DNA of 64,000 nucleotides from Oceanobacillus indicireducens. Its GTDB lineage: Bacteria; Bacillota; Bacilli; Bacillales; Amphibacillaceae. A model generated the notes under the pieces. The model was not told the origin of the DNA. It did not search any database and saw nothing but the letters and a program-made list of their open reading frames with translations. Shown piece after piece: positions 8,339 through 16,720 of the stretch (position 1 is the stretch's first letter; each line of letters opens with the position of its first letter). Position numbers and translations under genes: made by a program. The stretch lies in the NCBI RefSeq assembly GCF_014647195.1, contig NZ_BMOS01000011.1:2858-66857 (forward strand). Direction: 5' to 3'.

Positions 8339-11300
8339 TTATTGGCTTATACTATTTCTGTATGACTCCAAACTGCCTTTGTTTTCAGCAACCCAATCCT
8401 CAAAATTTTGACCTCTCTCAAAGATACACTTTTCTATATCCATAGAAACTTCAACGTTTTTATCAGTAAAGAATACATTTCTCAATTCATCTAATTGCTT
8501 CACAAATGAATTAGTTTCATGGAGAGCATAATTATCAAATGAAAGTTCTAACCAACTTTGTTGCATTGAATCCGTCTTCTCAAATACTTGCAAACTAACT
8601 CCTGACACTTTTGCCCTATGTTTGTTTAGTAGCTCCAACTGTTTATATACCTCGGCTGTTGTTGATGCGTTTAAAGTCTTATTTAATGTTAGTTGTTTTT
8701 CTTTATCGATTTCAATTTTTGTCTCTGTTATTGGAATTGAGAGTGGTTCCGAAAATATACCTAAATCTTCGTGTACTGCTATTGCTTGTAAAAACTTTGT
8801 CCCTTTTGGCACTTCAATAACGTCATTGTATACTCCACCGCTATTCTTCGGGTTTGAACCATCAGTAGTATATTTAATGGTTACTTTAGGTGAGGATGCT
8901 TTTAGCTCAATGTAATTACTCCCATTTTTATCAAATGTGTCGTATTGTAATTGAACATTATTTTTCCAATGTGTTATCGCTCCTGTAGCATGTTTCCCTG
9001 ACGAATCAACACATAAAAATGTTAATGCCAATTCTGTAGTCTTAAATGCGTTAAAATCCTTCACCTCTAATGAACCTGGGGTTGCATCACCATTTATTTC
9101 ATAATAAACTTTATCCCCATTTTGCTTAGTGATTTTTAATGTTACTTCTCCAGTGTCTTCATCCCTGTCTATTTCACGCACATTTACTGATGTCTCAGGT
9201 GCAGGAGGCTCTTTATCGAGATAGCCACCCTCTTCAATCCAAATTCCTTTTTTCAAACATTCATTTTTTAGATCTTCCAATGCTTGTGGATGGTGCCATG
9301 ACCAAGATGTTGTGGTTGCTGCACGTTCTTTTAAATCTATCCATCTCATTTGCCGAGAAGTAAATATACGTGCTTCAAATTTCCTTCTAAATGTTTCACT
9401 TGAAGTATCCTTATCAAATTTCATTACCTCGATAAGCACGTTTCGTATTTGTTCTTCAGCATCAAAGTTATTGTTCTTAAATTCCATTTTGAAATCATTA
9501 GATTCAAAACCATCCTCTGTTGGATAGTAAAGAGTAATGAATGTTTCTCTTGATGTTTGTAATAGATTCAGTCCAACTTTATGTAAAATAAACTGTGCTT
9601 GTTGGTATTGTGCATCACTCTCTGGAATTTTGTCTTCATTTTCCATTCTATTTATTATAGATTGAATTGCTTTTAACTGTTTTGAAACTTCTAATAAATT
9701 TTCCATTGAATTCCTTTGGCCAGTTAAAAACATGACCCTGTTTTTATATTTAACATTGTCATAAAACTCGGTTAAATCTTTTTGCAATCCAACTCCGTTT
9801 GGGTTAGGTTCAAACAAAATTAATGTAATTTTATCTTGTTTAATTTCAATTTCGTCAATAGCAGGAAAGACTTCTACTTCCTGATAACAATCTTTTAGTT
9901 TAGGTACAAACTTCTCTCCTAACACTTTTTTGATCTCTTGCTTTGCAATTTCGTCTGAATATGTGTCAACTAAGGAAAGTAGTTCAGCATTTACGTTTTT
10001 TACATCTTTAAAAAATAAACGATTATCTCGATCGGTATATAAGTACCATGCTTTCACCTTAAACTGTTCTAAAGCACCTTTAATATCAGTAATGTTTCTT
10101 CCTGGTTTAGCCATTACCCCGACTGCTTCTTGTAGTGATAAGCCGACTATTGCACCAGTAACATCACCTAATGAAGAAACTAAAAGTAATTTACTTAAGT
10201 CTTGCATATCCTGACTACCTGTTACTGAATCAATCTCCTCAGCCGCCGCCTTGCCCTGTTGGGCTATATCATGGGAAATCGCATTTGATAACCTTGGTTT
10301 AATACTCCTAACCATTGAAAACATTTCTGAATTATTTAAGTCCATATCAAACGCATTCAGTAAGTAATTGGATTTTGCCTTTGGATTATCACCCTTATAT
10401 AAATTTTTAACCATGATTCTCGTAAGTCTAATGAATCCTCTAGTTTGTTGAAATCCAGGATTTTCCCTAAACCTAGCAAATAAATCCTTTAAAGAAGGGT
10501 GGAATGGGTAAGCATCCATAATTCCTGTATAGAGCTGGTCAGGTGACTGATTTGTATAGTTCATTTGTTTGGCTTCTTTGACTGCTTCTTTATATCCCAT
10601 TGCGATTTCATGCTTTTCTTCTTCCGTTGCAGTTGTTTCAAACAATCGTTTCCTTAGAATATGGTACAAATCATCGGAGGTAGTTCCAACAGGCTCAATG
10701 TTGATGGAACTGCGACCAATTTCATTTTCCAATTCTTTAAAGGACTTTTGTATTAGTGCCGAACCTGTTTCATACGTTGCTTGGAGATCGGAGACTACCA
10801 AACAAACATTTGATAATTCTGCTTTTCCAAGAGCATTAAAGAGATTTGATAATGCATTAGTTGTAATATCCGCAAGAGTTCCTGTTCCAGACGGTATTGC
10901 CCTTACATATTGCAAATAAGTCGGTAATTCATCAAGTAAAATCAAAGTGGGTTGATCTTTTAGCAAGTTTATCCATGCTGATTGCCCAGGAGCCTTTAAT
11001 GGTGCATAATAATCCTTAAATAACTCTTCTTTTCCCAGTTGTCTCGCTATCTCTCCCCAAATACCATATGGAATATCACTTTCACGTCCTGTATAAGAAA
11101 CCACTCTTATTTCCTGTTCAAAACTAAATGAATCACCTAAGATCTCATTTCTCAGAGAAGGGTTTTTTGCCAATAGGCCAAGAGCAACCAAATTATGCGT
11201 CTTACCGCCACCCATTGCTTGTGTTAACTTAATAAGACCACTTTGTGACTTTCCCTCAAATCTTTTAAATGCAGTTTCAAATAAGTACTGCATGCCATCT

Positions 11301-11437
11301 GTTATGTATGTTTCTTTAAAGAATTCCTCCGCATCTATTGAATTATCAATTAAGTTTGCTAAATCCAATGTGTCATCTCTATTTGTTTCCTCAAATACAC
11401 TTTCTCTCGGTTTACATGCTTCAAAAAGACTTTTCAT
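8339..11437 (-). CDS. DUF499 AAA-type ATPase (predicted anti-phage)
   Basis: The 1032-residue protein carries a P-loop 'QAMGGGKTHNL' near residue 75 and a Walker B-like 'LILLDELPTYL' near 165, the DUF499 pattern. A middle region of about 500 residues is helical and charged. Near residues 850-905 lies a compact beta segment ('YTTDGSNPK', then 'VPKGT', then 'AIAVHEDLG') resembling the chitobiase/beta-hexosaminidase C-terminal-like Ig fold often used as a binding module. It is the large ATPase of the operon, after the 79-residue first gene and 12 bases before the DUF3780 gene. By analogy with other ATPase-containing defence systems it may remodel or sense DNA; the sequence does not show which. 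The ribosome site AGGAGG precedes the ATG. Confidence 0.87.
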   Translation of the reverse strand: MKSLFEACKPRESVFEETNRDDTLDLANLIDNSIDAEEFFKETYITDGMQYLFETAFKRFEGKSQSGLIKLTQAMGGGKTHNLVALGLLAKNPSLRNEILGDSFSFEQEIRVVSYTGRESDIPYGIWGEIARQLGKEELFKDYYAPLKAPGQSAWINLLKDQPTLILLDELPTYLQYVRAIPSGTGTLADITTNALSNLFNALGKAELSNVCLVVSDLQATYETGSALIQKSFKELENEIGRSSINIEPVGTTSDDLYHILRKRLFETTATEEEKHEIAMGYKEAVKEAKQMNYTNQSPDQLYTGIMDAYPFHPSLKDLFARFRENPGFQQTRGFIRLTRIMVKNLYKGDNPKAKSNYLLNAFDMDLNNSEMFSMVRSIKPRLSNAISHDIAQQGKAAAEEIDSVTGSQDMQDLSKLLLVSSLGDVTGAIVGLSLQEAVGVMAKPGRNITDIKGALEQFKVKAWYLYTDRDNRLFFKDVKNVNAELLSLVDTYSDEIAKQEIKKVLGEKFVPKLKDCYQEVEVFPAIDEIEIKQDKITLILFEPNPNGVGLQKDLTEFYDNVKYKNRVMFLTGQRNSMENLLEVSKQLKAIQSIINRMENEDKIPESDAQYQQAQFILHKVGLNLLQTSRETFITLYYPTEDGFESNDFKMEFKNNNFDAEEQIRNVLIEVMKFDKDTSSETFRRKFEARIFTSRQMRWIDLKERAATTTSWSWHHPQALEDLKNECLKKGIWIEEGGYLDKEPPAPETSVNVREIDRDEDTGEVTLKITKQNGDKVYYEINGDATPGSLEVKDFNAFKTTELALTFLCVDSSGKHATGAITHWKNNVQLQYDTFDKNGSNYIELKASSPKVTIKYTTDGSNPKNSGGVYNDVIEVPKGTKFLQAIAVHEDLGIFSEPLSIPITETKIEIDKEKQLTLNKTLNASTTAEVYKQLELLNKHRAKVSGVSLQVFEKTDSMQQSWLELSFDNYALHETNSFVKQLDELRNVFFTDKNVEVSMDIEKCIFERGQNFEDWVAENKGSLESYRNSISQ

Positions 11438-11477
11438 AATTTGCCTCCTATTTGATAGTTATCAACGCAAAAAGTAA

Positions 11478-11717
11478 TCAATAATCAATATTCAATATCC
11501 TTCTTACTATTTCCAGTCTTCTTTTACCACATTGCTGTTGAATAATTGTTGTAAACCTATCCCCTTTTACAAACTTATTTGGGTTGTTTTCATGTAACGC
11601 TTTAATGTATTCAATCATTTGTTGTTCAGAAATTTCATCATTCCAATGACTATCGACTATTTGATTTACCGCAGAAGCTAAGTGTCTTTGCGTTCTATAA
11701 AACAACTTTACTTCCAA
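11478..11717 (-). CDS. TIGR04540-like small protein, first gene of defence operon
   Basis: A 79-residue basic protein starting at a TTG behind AAAGGGGGG. The sequence 'LFYRTQRHLASAVNQIVD' and the C-terminal 'IIQQQCGKRRLEIVRRIL' match what I recall of the TIGR04540 family, small cytosolic proteins of Bacilli and Clostridia without known function. It sits 40 bases before the DUF499 gene on the same strand and is therefore the probable first cistron. A role as operon regulator or as a DNA-binding subunit is possible from size, charge and position, but not shown. Confidence 0.65.
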   Translation of the reverse strand: MEVKLFYRTQRHLASAVNQIVDSHWNDEISEQQMIEYIKALHENNPNKFVKGDRFTTIIQQQCGKRRLEIVRRILNIDY

Positions 11718-11744
11718 AGATTTGCCCCCCTTTACAGACTATGC

Positions 11745-11811
11745 TTTTACTCTACTTTTATTTTACTCTTACTCACCGTAAATAACAATCGTAATTAGCT
11801 TTATTGTCCAA
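11745..11811 (-). promoter_or_regulatory. Candidate promoter and direct repeats before defence operon
   Basis: Reading the minus strand, TTGGAC (11811-11806) and TGTTAT (11787-11782) are separated by 18 bases and could be a weak sigma-A promoter. Downstream, AGAGTAAAA occurs twice (11769-11761 and 11753-11745) exactly 16 bases apart, between the putative -10 and the first gene. The repeats could be an operator. This is pattern reading only. Confidence 0.3.
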
Positions 11812-11817
11812 TAAAAA

Positions 11818-11856
11818 AGGCTACCGATAACCTTTGAGTCTTAGTACAGTAGCCTT
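11818..11856 (-). terminator. Intrinsic terminator of the broken regulator gene
   Basis: The stem AAAGGCTAC/GTAGCCTTT with a loop of about 20 bases is followed on the minus strand by a T-run. It lies immediately after the stop of the frameshifted regulator and before the defence operon promoter. Confidence 0.55.
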
Positions 11857-12133
11857 TAATATGTTCTATTACTTAGCGTTTTTCCCTTTTTTGCAATATT
11901 CCCTAAATAAATATTAATACCCTCTGTTGACCACATTGCCAGTAACATCCTTAGCCTTGTATCCATTTCAGAAACCTCCGATATTTTTCTATTCGAAAAA
12001 TGTAAGAAGGTGAGTATCCGACTATATCAGACATGTCTTGTAATGTAAGGTTGTTCTGCAATCGATATTCATGTAACAGACCTCCAAAGCCTTATTGATT
12101 CTTTTCATTCTTTTCTCCTCAATCATATTTCAT
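11856..12133 (-). pseudogene. Frameshifted XRE-type regulator remnant
   Basis: Three consecutive reading frames of the minus strand give parts of one protein. The first part is 'MIEEKRMKRINKALE' from 12126. After a shift comes 'LLHEYRLQNNLTLQDMSD' continuing 'IVGYSPSYIFRIEKYRR', a clear XRE helix-turn-helix. After a second shift comes 'VSEMDTRLRMLLAMWSTEGI' to the stop at 11856. A ribosome site (GGAGGAG) is preserved upstream. Joined, it would be about 90 residues. Two frameshifts make it non-functional. It may be an old regulator of the neighbouring island or unrelated debris. Confidence 0.55.
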
Positions 12134-12308
12134 TCTCCTCCTATTAATAGTCACTGACAATTTGCCAGTACCTTGTTTTTATGAACCTCTTATTATAAGC
12201 ACCTATGTTACCCCCTATAACTATAAATTGAAAAACAGTTATATTTCTTGTCTAGGAATCTACTATATAGAAATATTGAAAAAGACATACAAAAGTAAAG
12301 GAGTGATA

Positions 12309-12398
12309 GTGTTGAAAGAAGGAGAATTCATGATTTTATCAATGAAAGAGAAACTAAAAACTGTTAACAAAATGCTGGAGAAGGAGGACTTACTTTAA
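12309..12398 (+). pseudogene. Possible IS21-type transposase (IstA) N-terminal relic
   Basis: A 29-codon frame starts GTG-TTG behind AAAGGAG and reads MLKEGEFMILSMKEK followed by LKTVNKMLEKEDLL. The first half resembles the start of IS21-family IstA proteins and the second half resembles the 'RKTVxKxLxxED' stretch that in IstA lies about 20 residues further on, so an internal deletion is plausible. No terminal repeats or istB are visible. It could instead be a short unrelated ORF. Confidence 0.35.
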
Positions 12399-12432
12399 TC
12401 TTAAAGGGTTTATATTTTAAACCAAATCTTAC

Positions 12433-12912
12433 CTATTTATGATAAGGTTCCCCCCTAACAATCCTAAACCCCCGATACACCTGCTCCAACAAAACCAACC
12501 GCATCAACTGATGAGGAAACGTCAGCTTCGAAAAGGACAGCGCAAAATCACTCCGCTTTCGTACTTCATCACTAATCCCAAGCGACCCACCAATCACAAA
12601 AGCAATCTTACTCTTACCATACGTCGCAAGCTCATCCATTTTCGCGGCAAGACCTTCCGATGTCAGCATCTTTCCTTCAATCTCAAGCGTGATGACATAC
12701 GTATCAGGTTTAATAGCGCCAAGGATTCGTTCGCCTTCCTTACGTTTCACCATGTCCATCTCCGCTTCACTCATCGTTTCCGGTGCTTTCTCATCAGCCA
12801 ATTCGACAATGGAAACGTCGGCATAGCTCGATAGGCGCTTCAGATATTCCTGAGTGCCTTGCTTGAGGTATTTTTCCTTTAATTTACCGACAGAAATGAT
12901 TGTTATTTTCAT
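12433..12912 (-). CDS. rlmH: 23S rRNA (pseudouridine1915-N3)-methyltransferase RlmH
   Basis: The 159-residue protein matches RlmH over its full length: N-terminal [19 protein letters not shown], the AdoMet-binding knot region '[14 protein letters not shown]', and the C-terminal '[18 protein letters not shown]' and 'RGEPYHK'. It is a SPOUT-class enzyme, normally a homodimer, that methylates pseudouridine 1915 in helix 69 of 23S rRNA on assembled ribosomes. In B. subtilis the gene is yydA, next to htrA; here several genes are inserted between them. The accessory block begins directly past its 3' end. Confidence 0.97.
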   Translation of the reverse strand: MKITIISVGKLKEKYLKQGTQEYLKRLSSYADVSIVELADEKAPETMSEAEMDMVKRKEGERILGAIKPDTYVITLEIEGKMLTSEGLAAKMDELATYGKSKIAFVIGGSLGISDEVRKRSDFALSFSKLTFPHQLMRLVLLEQVYRGFRIVRGEPYHK

Positions 12913-12927
12913 CTTCGTTCTTCCTCT

Positions 12928-13440
12928 CTATTTCCACGCGTAGTCGCTCTTATTATCTATCATATCCTGTTTCAGCCAAGATAGTAACGCATCCGTTTCA
13001 TCACGTTTAAAGGTAGGGTACGCAGCCGCTTCCTCTAAAGTAAAAGGAGACACAACTGCTTTTATATTCTTCACTCTATCAAGAAGTAACTGATCCCTTT
13101 TCCGAGACAAAAGCACAAGCTTAGGAAGTGACTGATCTTTAAATCCTTCCACGACAAGTACATCTATTTTCATAAAGCAATAGAAATCAATCATCTGCTC
13201 CAGCGATAAATCAGGAGCTGAAAATTGAAAAACTCCTTCTCCTTCGACTCCTGCGATAGCCGCTCCGGCCCTGCGATGTTTTTCACTATCGGTATTACTA
13301 AATCCAAGGGGGATGCCACCATGTCCATGATGCTTAAGGGAACCCACTTTTAGGCCTGTTTCTGTGAACGTTTCAATTATTTTGGTCGAAAGGGTTGTTT
13401 TACCGCTATTTTTGTATCCGGTAATTTGGATGATTTTCAT
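12928..13440 (-). CDS. mobB: Molybdopterin-guanine dinucleotide biosynthesis protein MobB
   Basis: A 170-residue P-loop GTP-binding protein. The Walker A 'GYKNSGKTTLSTKI' lies at residues 8-21, 'SLKHHGHGG' follows near 34, and 'VLVVEGFKDQSLPKLVLL' lies near 114-131; all are typical of MobB. It assists MobA in attaching GMP to molybdopterin. No other molybdenum-cofactor genes are near, so it is isolated from its pathway here. It is 15 bases upstream of rlmH and probably cotranscribed with it. Confidence 0.93.
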   Translation of the reverse strand: MKIIQITGYKNSGKTTLSTKIIETFTETGLKVGSLKHHGHGGIPLGFSNTDSEKHRRAGAAIAGVEGEGVFQFSAPDLSLEQMIDFYCFMKIDVLVVEGFKDQSLPKLVLLSRKRDQLLLDRVKNIKAVVSPFTLEEAAAYPTFKRDETDALLSWLKQDMIDNKSDYAWK

Positions 13441-13561
13441 ACTGTTTTCCCTCCTGATTCCCGCTGTAGAGCTATTTTCCCTTTATTTAAAGAAGTATTT
13501 TGTTTACTTTTATTAAAAACGGTTAATATACATAATATCACTTTAAAGGAGTGATGCGTTT

Positions 13562-13726
13562 ATCACGGACCTGAAAGATAGATTGGTGGTCCAGATTGAG
13601 AATAAGCGATTGAAAATGTACGAGGCCTATACGAATGATGCCACTTATGAAAAACTAATAAATATATCACAGGAACTTGACCAATTGCTTAATCAATTAG
13701 CGACACTCAATCAAAAGAGAAAATAA
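13562..13726 (+). CDS. Spo0E-like aspartyl-phosphate phosphatase
   Basis: The frame encodes a peptide of about 54 residues with 'LKDRLVVQIENKRLKMYEAY' and 'ISQELDQLLNQ'. The SQELD core is the signature of Spo0E-type phosphatases, which dephosphorylate Spo0A~P and delay sporulation. No ATG, GTG or TTG lies at a proper distance from the strong AAGGAGTGAT ribosome site. The first codon at correct spacing is ATC at 13562; CTG at 13571 and an internal TTG are other options. A canonical hairpin terminator follows 65 bases downstream, supporting a real transcript. It is divergent from mobB. Confidence 0.7.
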   Translation: MTDLKDRLVVQIENKRLKMYEAYTNDATYEKLINISQELDQLLNQLATLNQKRK

Positions 13727-13790
13727 GAAAAATAACTTCGTTGTAGGAATCATGTAACAGACTTGAGAATCGACCTACATAGAAACTGAA

Positions 13791-13826
13791 AACCGAACAA
13801 ACATCTTGATTTGTTCGGTTTTTTCC
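13791..13826 (+). terminator. Terminator after Spo0E-like gene
   Basis: AACCGAACAAA and TTTGTTCGGTT form an 11-bp stem with an 8-base loop, ending in a run of T. Confidence 0.85.
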
Positions 13827-13881
13827 TACCTATTTTTCAATCCCATTTGACACATTTGGAAAATTGACAGGTATTTTATTA

Positions 13882-15105
13882 CTATTTTACAATCTGCACT
13901 TTCCGAATGGTACGATCTTCTACGTTGAGAATTTTAAAGGTAAGATTATCGCGTTCGAGTGTATCGCCGGCCTTTGGAAAGTCTTTGAACTCACTTAGTA
14001 AGTAGGCGGCAAGGACATCTTCTTCCTCTGGGATTTCAGTCTGGAATATCGTATTTAAGCGGTGTAACGTGACTTTCCCGTCACAGATTACTTTCGTCGG
14101 TGTGAGCTTTTCAATCAATGCTTCACTTTCCTCATCCATCTCATCATGAATCTCAAGTCCAATCATTCCCTCAATAATATCCTCGTGGGTAATGATGCCC
14201 TCTGTTCCGCCATATTCGTCCAGTACGATGGCTAAATGTCTGCGCTCTTTTGTCATCATTCGGAAAATCTCCTCAATCGGCTGAAATTCATAGACGATTA
14301 GTGGGTCAGAATCAATAAATTCCTCCAATTTTCGGCTCGGGTTCACGGACCAAGAGAGTAAGTATTTCGTATGCATGATTCCGACAATATTATCGATATC
14401 TTCTTCATATACGGGAAAACGGGTAAACCGGTTATCAATTGCAAAATCGCGCACTTCTTCATAGGTGGATGAGATCGGCAAGGCGACAATATCCACACGG
14501 GGGGTTTTCATAACGTCACGGACATTTAAATTGTAAAAGTCAAGTACACCTTTAATCCGGTATGATTCATCCGCTCGGAATGTCCCTTCCAGTCCAGCGA
14601 GATCCACTAGTGTCCGGAGCTCATCTTTTGACATAGAGACTTCCTCTTCTCCCTCTTTATGAAAACGGTTTGCGATAAGTTGCGAAATTTTCTCAAGTAA
14701 CCAGATGATTGGTTTTAGTATTTTAATAATGCCTTGAATAATTGGGGATACTGCAGATGAAATTTCTTGCGGGATCGCTCGTGCTATTGTTTTTGGAATG
14801 ATTTCAGCAAAAATAATAATCGCCAAAATAACAAGCGTTACAGCAAGAATGGTGTTCATGTTCGTATCCAGTGTCCAGTAAACAACAAGGGCAATGATGG
14901 AAAGATCGACAATATTATTGCCGATCACGTTCACGATATACAGTTCACCAGGATTTTCAATAATTCGCAGGAGCTTCTGTGCTTTTCGGTCCTCATTTTT
15001 TGCCTGGGTCTGTAATTTTACCTGATTTAACGAGGCAAGCGCTGTCTCACTCACAGAGAAGAAAATTGACAGAACGAATAGTAGAACGATGATCGCAATG
15101 ATCAC
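13882..15105 (-). CDS. CNNM/CorC-type transporter-associated protein (hemolysin family)
   Basis: The 407-residue protein has a DUF21 (CNNM) membrane domain in the first 160 residues with about four transmembrane segments and the motif 'FSVSETALASLN'. A CBS-domain pair (about 200-320, with 'VLDEYGGTEGIITHEDI') and a C-terminal CorC_HlyC domain follow. The family is linked to magnesium or other divalent-cation efflux in bacteria; 'hemolysin' is a historical name. CBS domains commonly bind ATP-Mg or AMP. It lies 85 bases downstream of the TraB gene in the same direction. The exact transported ion cannot be told. Confidence 0.9.
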   Translation of the reverse strand: MIIAIIVLLFVLSIFFSVSETALASLNQVKLQTQAKNEDRKAQKLLRIIENPGELYIVNVIGNNIVDLSIIALVVYWTLDTNMNTILAVTLVILAIIIFAEIIPKTIARAIPQEISSAVSPIIQGIIKILKPIIWLLEKISQLIANRFHKEGEEEVSMSKDELRTLVDLAGLEGTFRADESYRIKGVLDFYNLNVRDVMKTPRVDIVALPISSTYEEVRDFAIDNRFTRFPVYEEDIDNIVGIMHTKYLLSWSVNPSRKLEEFIDSDPLIVYEFQPIEEIFRMMTKERRHLAIVLDEYGGTEGIITHEDIIEGMIGLEIHDEMDEESEALIEKLTPTKVICDGKVTLHRLNTIFQTEIPEEEDVLAAYLLSEFKDFPKAGDTLERDNLTFKILNVEDRTIRKVQIVK

Positions 15106-15190
15106 TTATTTTTCCTCCTTCAAGATACTTAAATCACGTCTAGGTAAAGAAAAGAAAACACGGTCCCGAAGGAATGTGCTTTCTTTTCGA

Positions 15191-16354
15191 TTAAAATAAA
15201 TTTTGAATGAATAGGCGAATGACATCCGCTCCGGCAACAAATGTACCTAAGGCACTGCCAAGGTTCGCTAATACGATGACGAGCAGGACGCGGGTTACTT
15301 TATTATCCCAAAATCCTTTAACACTAGTCACGTCATCCGCTAACGTTTCAAAATCACGGACGATCGGCTTTTTCATCCATGCTTGGACTAATCCGGCAAA
15401 CCAACCAGCCGCAAGAAGCGGATTTAATGATGTAAATGGTGCTGCAACAATGGCTGTGAGTACGGCAAGTGGATGTCCAAGCGCAATGATCGTCCCAATA
15501 CCTGCAAGCGACCCATTCCAGAGCAGCCAGCTCCAGACTTGCTGCATACCGGCATCTGGGTTTTGGAAAAAGGTCAACACGACGAGGGCGACAATGACAA
15601 TTGGGATAGTCCAGCCGATGATTTTTGGAGCCTTTGATTTCGGCGGCCGCTTCGTCAACGCCTTCAGATCTTGATCTTTATGTATTTCTTTTGTAATTCC
15701 AGGGACATGTGCCGCTCCTAGCACAGCAACGACCTTGTCACCTGGTGCTTCTTTAATCTTCTGTGCCAAGTATTGGTCGCGTTCATCGATCAATGGTTTT
15801 TTAAGTTTCGGGAAGCTCTCGGTAATCTCTTGGAGCATCGCATTGATCGTATCCTGCTGCTTCATCTTCTCCAGTTCTTCTTCGGTAATTGTTTCATTAC
15901 TGAAGATGCTAAAAATGATTTGGCTAAGCAGAGTTGCTTTTCCTTTGAAGCCGATATTTCCCCAGATTCGTGAAAAGGTGACTTGAATATTTCGATCGGC
16001 GAGGACCAATTCCGCTCCGACATCTTTAGCTGATTCAATTCCTTGAATCATTTCCTGACCTGCATTGATGCCAAACTGTTTTGCCATCCGTTTTTGGAAA
16101 GAGGAAATGGCTAGGTTCATAAGCAGTAGGGATGCCTTCTTTTGCTTAATGACTTTAAAAATATCCGTTTCCTGCCATTTGTTCCCATCGGATATCGATT
16201 GATAGCGCTGTTCGTCCAGTTCAATACAGACGGCGTCGGGTTTTTCTTGTTCAATAACATCTTTTACCTGTTCGGCACTCTGTTTGGAAACATGGGCCGT
16301 TCCGATTAGGATGATTTCTTTTCCGTTTATTTCTAATCGCGTTATATTATCCAC
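15191..16354 (-). CDS. TraB/PrgY family membrane protein
   Basis: The 387-residue protein starts MDNITRLEINGKEIILIGTAH; 'GTAHVSKQS' and 'AVCIELDEQRY' are the TraB/PrgY signature, and 'AVLGAAHVPGI' near 215 repeats the HxxG pattern. The N-terminal half is a soluble TIKI/TraB-like domain. The C-terminal 150 residues contain about four membrane segments. PrgY of Enterococcus plasmids reduces secreted pheromone activity, and TIKI proteins are metalloproteases, so a peptidase acting at the membrane is conceivable. No pheromone system is visible nearby. Start GTG at 16354 has a GGAAGGAA ribosome site. A hairpin repeat lies in its 5' region. Confidence 0.9.
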   Translation of the reverse strand: MDNITRLEINGKEIILIGTAHVSKQSAEQVKDVIEQEKPDAVCIELDEQRYQSISDGNKWQETDIFKVIKQKKASLLLMNLAISSFQKRMAKQFGINAGQEMIQGIESAKDVGAELVLADRNIQVTFSRIWGNIGFKGKATLLSQIIFSIFSNETITEEELEKMKQQDTINAMLQEITESFPKLKKPLIDERDQYLAQKIKEAPGDKVVAVLGAAHVPGITKEIHKDQDLKALTKRPPKSKAPKIIGWTIPIVIVALVVLTFFQNPDAGMQQVWSWLLWNGSLAGIGTIIALGHPLAVLTAIVAAPFTSLNPLLAAGWFAGLVQAWMKKPIVRDFETLADDVTSVKGFWDNKVTRVLLVIVLANLGSALGTFVAGADVIRLFIQNLF

Positions 16355-16394
16355 AAGTATAGATTCCTTCCTTTAATTAATCCTGGGCATGATT

Positions 16395-16499
16395 ATAAAA
16401 CGAAACTCATTCAGTGGAATTCATTGCTTTTTCCCCTGAATGTTAATGGAGTGAATCAGGGTGTTAGTGGCCGTTTCTTTCGCTAAAATAGATTTGATT
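16395..16499 (-). repeat. CATTCAG two-hairpin repeat, copy in 5' region of traB-like gene
   Basis: On the minus strand the segment runs AATCAAATCTA, then TAACACCCTGATT, then CTCCATTAACATTCAGG, then CACTGAATGAGTTTCG. The same blocks occur in the same order at 32.1 kb on the plus strand, and the second half again at 32.4 kb. The CATTCAG/CTGAATG ends pair. The remaining sequence between 16355 and 16720 is AT-rich and shows nothing else I can name. Confidence 0.6.
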
Positions 16500-16720
16500 T
16501 CTTTCCCTATATCATAACGAAAGATTTTTCGGACAATGGCACCGTGAAAAAATGTTTATTACTTCTATAATAAACTAGCGTTGCTTGAAATTGAAATAAA
16601 ATGTGCTTTTTTAGACGGTTCTTTTTTAAATTAGGTCTTTCTTTTTAAGAAGGAAATTTGTATGATTGAAATTAAACAGATAGCTTGGTAAAGGGTATCG
16701 GTATAAAGAGGGGGAGTAAG

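Noticed and set aside
12162-12308. Upstream part of the 78-codon ORF before the IstA-like relic
   Set aside because: It has no ribosome site; the only Shine-Dalgarno in this frame precedes the GTG at 12309.
12439-12834. 131-codon plus-strand ORF opposite rlmH
   Set aside because: It is an antisense shadow of a conserved gene, has no ribosome site and no recognisable domain.
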